NCBI GenBank assembly: GCA_007136525.1
Contig: SLGU01000172.1
Location: 1 to 5,549 of the forward strand
DNA length: 5,549 nucleotides
Origin: Desulfobacteraceae bacterium
GTDB taxonomy: Bacteria; Desulfobacterota; Desulfobacteria; Desulfobacterales; Desulfosalsimonadaceae
Direction: 5' to 3'
Below the pieces are notes generated by a model. It had not been told where the DNA came from. It was given only the letters and a program-made list of their open reading frames with translations, and searched no databases. Made by a program: the position numbers and the translations under genes. The number at the start of each line of letters is the position of its first letter. The first letter of the stretch is position 1. Below, piece by piece: positions 1-2,811 of this stretch.

Positions 1-224
1 CATTTTTTCCTGCAGCCGCTGTTCGGCGGGATCAAAGGCAAACTGCTTGATGATCTTTATGATTCCGTCAAACAGGTCGTTAATGTTTATGGTCGGTCGT
101 TCCTCGCTTTGAATTCTGATTGCTTCCTCGCTTACCTACCGGGTGGCGGCAGGATGTGTCGGGAAAAATTTGAGGTTGACCATTGTTGATCACAGGAATT
201 TCCGTAAGGGTTTCAAGGCCGCGC

Positions 225-255
225 TTGACATTTGCACCCTTATAGATGATATATC
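225..255 (+). promoter_or_regulatory. Candidate sigma-70 type promoter for the XRE-hsdM-fic cluster
   Basis: A perfect -35 consensus TTGACA lies at 225-230. The best matching -10 hexamers downstream are TATATC (250-255, 19-bp spacer, 4 of 6 matches) and GATATA (248-253, 17-bp spacer, 3 of 6). The location, about 70 bases before the TTG start of the regulator gene and in an AT-rich patch, fits a promoter. The -10 is weak, which would suit a promoter whose output is modulated by the overlapping palindrome. This is inferred from motif matches only. Confidence 0.4.
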
Positions 256-268
256 AAGTGATAAATCG
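247..268. promoter_or_regulatory. Tandem operator-like sites overlapping the candidate -10
   Basis: A perfect 10-bp palindrome TGATATATCA (247-256) is followed two bases later by TGATAAATCG (259-268), which matches it at 8 of 10 positions. The two sites are offset by 12 bp, roughly one helical turn, and overlap the likely -10 region. XRE-family regulators commonly bind such short dyads to repress their own promoter, so autoregulation by the 322-570 product is a reasonable inference. No binding evidence exists in the sequence itself. Confidence 0.35.
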
Positions 269-308
269 AACGTTATGAATGGTGCTTCAACAAATCAGAA
301 GATTCATT

Positions 309-313
309 AAGGG
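309..313 (+). promoter_or_regulatory. Ribosome binding site deciding the TTG start
   Basis: AAGGG sits eight bases before the TTG at 322. The alternative ATG at 340 has no comparable purine-rich sequence at the right distance. This supports TTG as the start codon of the regulator. Confidence 0.55.
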
Positions 314-321
314 AAAAGCCA

Positions 322-570
322 TTGGACGAGCAACACAGTATGGCGGGACTGGTCAGGGACCTTCGAAAACTTACCGGTTTAACTCAGGAAAAGTTCGCGG
401 CCAGGCTTGGAGTAACGTTTCCAACGATTAATCGCTGGGAAAACGACCGCGCCAAGCCGTCGCCGCTGGCGCTGGAAAAGATCGAGAGCCTCCTGCGCAG
501 TCTGGGGGACAAGGGCGAGGCCCTGCATAAAGAGTTTTTGGAATGGAAGCGTGGCCATGGCTCAGCTTGA
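322..570 (+). CDS. XRE-family helix-turn-helix DNA-binding regulator
   Basis: This 82-residue cytoplasmic protein is almost entirely a Cro/C1-type helix-turn-helix domain (about residues 8-62). The core runs [20 protein letters not shown], with the usual TQEKFA first helix, the turn glycine, and a recognition helix [10 protein letters not shown] followed by the [10 protein letters not shown] helix. It begins with TTG, supported by an AAGGG ribosome binding site; an ATG at 340 would remove only six residues. Its last 14 bases overlap the start of an hsdM remnant in another frame. That overlap is the arrangement seen when such a regulator is translationally coupled to a type I R-M methylase gene. 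Its likely role is to repress its own operon through the dyads at 247-268, controlling what is now mainly the fic gene. The family assignment is firm; the target and role are inferred. Confidence 0.88.
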   Translation: MDEQHSMAGLVRDLRKLTGLTQEKFAARLGVTFPTINRWENDRAKPSPLALEKIESLLRSLGDKGEALHKEFLEWKRGHGSA

Positions 571-670
571 ACACATCGAAGCCATTGAAAAACGGCTCTG
601 GAGCGCGGCGGACACCCTGCGGGCCAGGCACGGTCAGAAGAACGGGCAGAGGCAACAACCCAGCAAGTAA
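557..670 (+). pseudogene. hsdM: Remnant of type I restriction-modification methylase gene hsdM (N-terminus only)
   Basis: An ATG at 557 opens a 37-codon frame. The first ~23 residues, starting [15 protein letters not shown] and continuing to TLRA, match the characteristic N-terminus of type I R-M M subunits, which are normally about 500 residues long. After TLRA the familiar continuation (NSN.ASNEYF...) is absent. The frame instead reads [14 protein letters not shown] and stops at 668-670. No SAM-binding or NPPF/NPPY catalytic motif is present, so no methylase can be made. The coding DNA therefore appears to have been joined near position 626 to unrelated sequence, by deletion of nearly all of hsdM and perhaps other genes. 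The start overlaps the regulator gene by 14 bases, as in an intact operon. Recognition is from memory of the family; the exact breakpoint is uncertain. Confidence 0.6.
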
Positions 671-682
671 CCCAGCAAGTAA
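657..682 (+). repeat. Two copies of a 12-bp tandem repeat before fic
   Basis: The unit AACCCAGCAAGT occurs twice in a row (657-668 and 669-680), followed by AA. Each junction creates a TAA in the frame of the hsdM remnant, while another frame reads [10 protein letters not shown] and stops at 688-690. The latter resembles the short repetitive C-terminal tails of some AlbA_2/winged-helix proteins that occur in type I R-M loci. This piece may be the far side of the deletion that removed hsdM. It lies about 20 bases upstream of the fic start. Confidence 0.6.
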
Positions 683-701
683 GAGAGTAGTAAATGAAGA
701 T

Positions 702-1736
702 ATGAGCTTTAACCCGAACTTCACCATCACCAACCGGATGACCCAGGCCATTACCCGCCTCGAGCGGGCGCGCGGCTTTCTGGAAGCGGCGCAACTCTCC
801 CCTGACTGGGTGCGCGAGGTGGGTGAACAGGCGCTGATCCGGGAGGCGCATCACACCACCCATATCGAAGGCACCCGGCTGACGCTGGATCAGGCCGAGC
901 GCCTGTGGAAGGGCGAGGCGGTGCCGGAGGCCGACCCGGACGATGCGCGGGAGCTACTCAACTACCGCACCGCCTTCGAGTTCGTCTCAGAGTGTCTGGA
1001 CAGCGGCGACCCGATCACCGAGGGGATGATCCGAGAGATCCACCGCAAGCTAGTGGAAGGCGTGAGGGGTGGTAGCGCCGCACCGGGAGAGTACCGGCGC
1101 ATTCAGAACTATGTGGTCAACTCCGGGACCGGTCAGGTGATCTACACCCCACCCACGGCGGTGGAGGTGCCGGTGATGATGTCGGAGCTGATCAAGTGGC
1201 TGAACGCAGACCTCGATATCCACCCAGCGCTGGTAAGCGGCATCGCCCAGTTCCAGCTGGTGCACATCCATCCCTTCCTGGACGGCAACGGCCGGACTTC
1301 GCGGCTGCTCTCCACCCTCTGCCTCTACAAGGCCGGGTACGACTTCAAGCGGCTGTTTACCATCAGCGAATACTACGACCGCGACCGGCCGACCTTTTAC
1401 AAGTCGATCCAGGGCGTACGCGACAGCAGCATGGACATGACCGGCTGGCTCGACTATTTTGTCACCGGCCTGGAAACCCAGATGGTCGAGGTGCGCGAGC
1501 GCAGCGAGCAGGTTATCCGCCGTGACGTACTGGTGAGGCAGCACGGCCTGAGCAATCGCCAGGCGAAGGCGCTGGGCCACCTCATCCAGCACGGCAAGAT
1601 AACCATTCAGGATTTCGAATCGCTCTGCCCGACCGTAAACCGCCGCAGTCTTCAGCGGGATCTTAAAGAAATGCTGGATAAAGGAATCATTTCAAGTAAA
1701 GGGGCAACCCACCATCAAGAGTACAGGCTCCTCTAA
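702..1736 (+). CDS. Fic-domain protein (class II, N-terminal inhibitory helix), probable AMP-transferase
   Basis: This is a 344-residue cytoplasmic protein with intact Fic features. The N-terminal Fic_N segment contains the class II inhibitory motif [S/T]xxxE[G/N] as TTHIEG (T52, E56, G57); in this family the glutamate blocks ATP positioning until relieved. The catalytic loop [12 protein letters not shown] (H190 onward) has every conserved residue: His, Phe, Asp, the GNGR anion hole and the second Arg. Family members usually transfer AMP from ATP to Ser, Thr or Tyr of target proteins. The C-terminal ~65 residues (NRQAKAL... to ...[13 protein letters not shown]) look like a winged-helix module. 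I chose ATG 702 because homologous Fic proteins start MSFNP; upstream sequence open in this frame to 543 overlaps the hsdM remnant and looks non-coding. The ribosome binding site is weak, so coupling to upstream translation is possible. Such genes often sit inside type I R-M operons, which fits the hsdM remnant upstream. The target protein is unknown. Confidence 0.9.
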   Translation: MSFNPNFTITNRMTQAITRLERARGFLEAAQLSPDWVREVGEQALIREAHHTTHIEGTRLTLDQAERLWKGEAVPEADPDDARELLNYRTAFEFVSECLDSGDPITEGMIREIHRKLVEGVRGGSAAPGEYRRIQNYVVNSGTGQVIYTPPTAVEVPVMMSELIKWLNADLDIHPALVSGIAQFQLVHIHPFLDGNGRTSRLLSTLCLYKAGYDFKRLFTISEYYDRDRPTFYKSIQGVRDSSMDMTGWLDYFVTGLETQMVEVRERSEQVIRRDVLVRQHGLSNRQAKALGHLIQHGKITIQDFESLCPTVNRRSLQRDLKEMLDKGIISSKGATHHQEYRLL

Positions 1737-1880
1737 ATGTTTGCGACAACTTCACGACAAAGTTTGCGACAGGTGTGTGACAATTTTAGCGACATAATCC
1801 GCCCATCCGAAGACTTTCCGGAAATCGCCGTGCCCTTCCGGTGGGCGTTCAGAGAGCAAAAAAAGGCGTATCTGTGCTGA
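1737..1880 (+). CDS. Possible 47-residue ORF directly abutting fic
   Basis: An ATG begins on the base right after the fic TAA, in the same frame, and runs to TGA at 1878-1880. The product starts MFATTSRQSLRQVCDNFSDI and ends AFREQKKAYLC. Its first third comes from degenerate GCGACA/CGACAA repeats. I recognise no domain, signal peptide or membrane helix, and there is no clear ribosome binding site. It could be a coupled small protein, the leftover of a longer gene removed together with the rest of the R-M locus, or a chance frame. I consider chance or leftover more likely. Confidence 0.2.
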   Translation: MFATTSRQSLRQVCDNFSDIIRPSEDFPEIAVPFRWAFREQKKAYLC

Positions 1881-1950
1881 CAACGCGGCCTGCCAGGCAT
1901 AGGAAGCCATATGCAGCATTCGGTGAGCCTTGTAGATTGTAATCAGGCTG

Positions 1951-1970
1951 GGCGTTCGCCTTGTTATTTT
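1951..1970 (+). terminator. Weak terminator-like hairpin downstream of fic
   Basis: GGCGTTCGCC (1951-1960) can fold as a 4-bp GC stem with a 2-base loop, or with a partner in the preceding AGGC as a larger-loop stem (AGGC/GCCT). It is followed by TTGTTATTTT. The stem is short, so this is only a candidate for ending the XRE-fic transcript. Confidence 0.2.
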
Positions 1971-2089
1971 GAATCCCCATCTGCCAACCGGACACCTGTA
2001 TCCTTGTTAACCCGCACTTTGTTTGCATTGGGCAAAAAACTTAAAAAGAGAAGCTCAAAGGGTATCAATTATCCTTCGGATTGAAAAAC

Positions 2090-2113
2090 CGGGGCACCCG
2101 TGTTATTTTTTTT
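2090..2113 (+). terminator. Terminator-like hairpin with long T run
   Basis: CGGG (2090-2093), a 3-base loop GCA, and CCCG (2097-2100) form a compact GC stem. It is followed after two bases by TTATTTTTTTT (2103-2113). The strong U tract favours an intrinsic terminator for transcription arriving from fic; the 4-bp stem is short, so confidence is limited. Confidence 0.3.
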
Positions 2114-2118
2114 ATATT

Positions 2119-2274
2119 TGGTGGCCTCGTAAAAAGTCGTTTTCAGACGGCTTTTTAAAAAGTTCAAGATCAAGGCGCTATCAATTTTTGAAGAATTGAT
2201 AGTACCTATGCGTACGTGAGAATTCTTCAAAGATTGCTCGCAACGCAGATATTGGGCTTTTTATGAAGCCATCA
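2119..2274. mobile_element. MITE-like intergenic element with terminal inverted repeats
   Basis: The left end (2119-2139, core GGCCTCGTAAAAAGTC) and the reverse complement of the right end (2254-2274, core GGCTTCATAAAAAGCC) match at 16 of 21 positions, giving an element of 156 bp. It has no coding capacity and is full of internal dyads: a 10-bp stem at 2131-2140/2147-2156 with one G-U pair, the 12-bp palindrome CTTTTTAAAAAG at 2151-2162, and the two large hairpins annotated separately. Intergenic repeats with AAAAAGTCG-type ends are, to my memory, common in Desulfobacterota genomes. No target-site duplication is evident. It could be a non-autonomous transposon derivative or a dispersed RNA-level repeat; copy number would tell. 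Confidence 0.55.
2178..2231. repeat. Nested, mutually exclusive hairpins inside the inverted-repeat element
   Basis: CTATCAATT (2178-2186) pairs perfectly with AATTGATAG (2194-2202) around a 7-base loop. TTTGAAGAATT (2187-2197) pairs perfectly over 11 bp with AATTCTTCAAA (2221-2231), enclosing a second small dyad GTAC/GTAC (2202-2205 and 2212-2215). The two stems share bases 2194-2197, and the arm of one lies in the loop of the other, so both cannot form fully at once. Confidence 0.6.
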
Positions 2275-2308
2275 TACTTGCCATGCGAAAAACCGCTATG
2301 TCCCGGTT

Positions 2309-2347
2309 TGCCGGCAACAACCGGCACCCGGAACAGTCAACCCGGGT
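2309..2347 (+). promoter_or_regulatory. Two GC-rich leader hairpins next to the kinase ribosome binding site
   Basis: TGCCGG (2309-2314) pairs with CCGGCA (2321-2326) around CAACAA. ACCCGG (2326-2331) pairs with CCGGGT (2342-2347) around a 10-base loop. The second stem ends exactly one base before AAGGAGG. Such placement could influence ribosome access or mRNA stability, but no known riboswitch or leader-peptide pattern is recognisable. Confidence 0.3.
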
Positions 2348-2354
2348 AAGGAGG
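2348..2354 (+). promoter_or_regulatory. Strong Shine-Dalgarno sequence for the kinase TTG start
   Basis: AAGGAGG is a perfect consensus, ending four bases before TTG at 2359. The in-frame ATG at 2371 is 16 bases away, too far for this site. The spacing to TTG is slightly short but makes it the best start; both choices keep the signal peptide. Confidence 0.6.
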
Positions 2355-2358
2355 AAAA

Positions 2359-2811
2359 TTGACACCCGCCATGTGGCGAAACCTCTTTTTTCATATTACC
2401 GTATTACTGGCATGCGCACTTGTGCTTTTCCCGCCGGCTTCCGTCGTTTACGCAGAACCGGTGCAAAGCGCCGCTGAGATCGATTACCCGCCTTTTTCCA
2501 TTGTGGGGGAAGACGGGCATGCAAGCGGTTTTTCAGTGGAGCTGATGAGATCCGCCCTGTCGGCCATGGGCCGGGAAGTAACCTTTCGTACGGGACCATG
2601 GGCCGAAGTCCGTGGCTGGCTGGAAAAAGGCGAGATTCAGGCGCTCCCCCTGGTGGGGCGCACCCCTGAACGGGAATCCCTGTTCGATTTCACTTTTCCA
2701 TACATGTCTTTGCACGGTGCCATTGTTGTCCGGGCAGACAGAACGGACATCCACAATATAGCCGATCTGCACGGCCGGCGTGTTGCCGTAATGAAAGGGG
2801 ACAACGCCTAG
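2359..2811 (+). CDS. Sensor histidine kinase, 5' part up to an in-frame TAG: signal peptide and start of first solute-binding domain
   Basis: These 150 codons are the beginning of the large sensor kinase that continues in the same frame past 2811. Residues 1-32 form a signal peptide or membrane anchor: a short Trp-Arg-Asn start, a hydrophobic stretch around ITVLLACALVLF, then PPAS and a VYA|EP cleavage site. Residues from about 36 start an SBP_bac_3 (periplasmic amino-acid-binding type) domain: DYPPF, a GF.VELM helix, GPWAEVR, TPERE..FDFTFPY, and a second-lobe start LHGRRVAVMKGDNA. The frame then hits TAG in place of an expected residue before [10 protein letters not shown] product ending here would be half a binding domain, probably unstable and without signalling function. 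It could be called a stand-alone solute-binding protein fragment, but continuity across the stop argues for one interrupted gene. The next gene upstream is 620 bases away, so this starts its own transcript. Confidence 0.75.
   Translation: MTPAMWRNLFFHITVLLACALVLFPPASVVYAEPVQSAAEIDYPPFSIVGEDGHASGFSVELMRSALSAMGREVTFRTGPWAEVRGWLEKGEIQALPLVGRTPERESLFDFTFPYMSLHGAIVVRADRTDIHNIADLHGRRVAVMKGDNA
2809..2811 (+). other. In-frame amber codon (TAG) interrupting the sensor kinase
   Basis: TAG is codon 151 of the kinase frame, flanked by ...VMKGDNA and EFLRRKDYG.... Related SBP_bac_3 sensor domains typically read GDNAEEF or similar, so a single base change from GAG (Glu) or CAG (Gln) would explain it. Reading frame and protein character are identical on both sides, so there is no frameshift. 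No other in-frame stop occurs from 2359 to the window edge. Confidence 0.9.

Larger units (their letters stand above)
1..321. other. Upstream region without a supportable gene
   Basis: No complete gene is visible here. Minus-strand positions 135 down to 1 form an open frame whose product would include LFDGIIKIIKQFAFDPAEQR, a plausible helical sequence with mostly G or C at third codon positions. However, an in-frame TAG lies just upstream (complement of 136-138) and there is no ATG, GTG or TTG start between it and the readable part. The plus-strand frame 1-189 is also open but has no start inside the window. Either could be the broken end of a neighbouring gene. Bases 190-321 look non-coding and carry the candidate promoter and operator of the regulator gene that follows. 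Confidence 0.4.
1737..2358. other. Long intergenic region between fic and the sensor kinase
   Basis: About 620 bases separate the two main genes. The first part (1737-1800) has four loosely repeated GCGACA/CGACAA/GTGACAA words. Bases 1849-1980 contain a minus-strand frame of 43 residues starting MGIQNNKANAQPDY and including SPNAAYGFLCLAGR. It has an ATG but no good ribosome binding site, and I do not recognise it with confidence. Bases 1981-2118 look non-coding and become very T-rich at 2103-2119. Bases 2119-2274 are an inverted-repeat element, and 2275-2358 form the structured leader of the kinase gene. I see no tRNA, rRNA or CRISPR array. Confidence 0.5.

Noticed and set aside
543..701. Extending the Fic protein upstream to the ATG at 543 (397 residues)
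   Set aside because: The added 53 residues are Pro/Arg/Asn-rich, overlap the regulator and the hsdM remnant, and contain the 12-bp repeat. Fic homologues begin near MSFNP at 702.
384..863. Minus-strand frames opposite the regulator and fic start
   Set aside because: They are antisense to well-supported coding sequence and show low-complexity, Arg/Pro-rich translations with no domain.
1050..1592. Long minus-strand frame of 180 codons inside fic
   Set aside because: It lies opposite the Fic catalytic core. Open antisense frames are expected in GC-rich coding DNA, and no family is recognisable.
1740..1800. Possible CRISPR-like or iteron repeats (GCGACA/CGACAA words)
   Set aside because: The words are 5-7 bases long, irregularly spaced and degenerate, with no spacer-repeat structure and no replication gene nearby.
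2283..2477. Plus-strand frame starting MRKTAMSRF before the kinase
   Set aside because: It overlaps the kinase signal peptide in another frame, lacks a ribosome binding site and gives a basic, domainless translation. The strong AAGGAGG points to the TTG at 2359.
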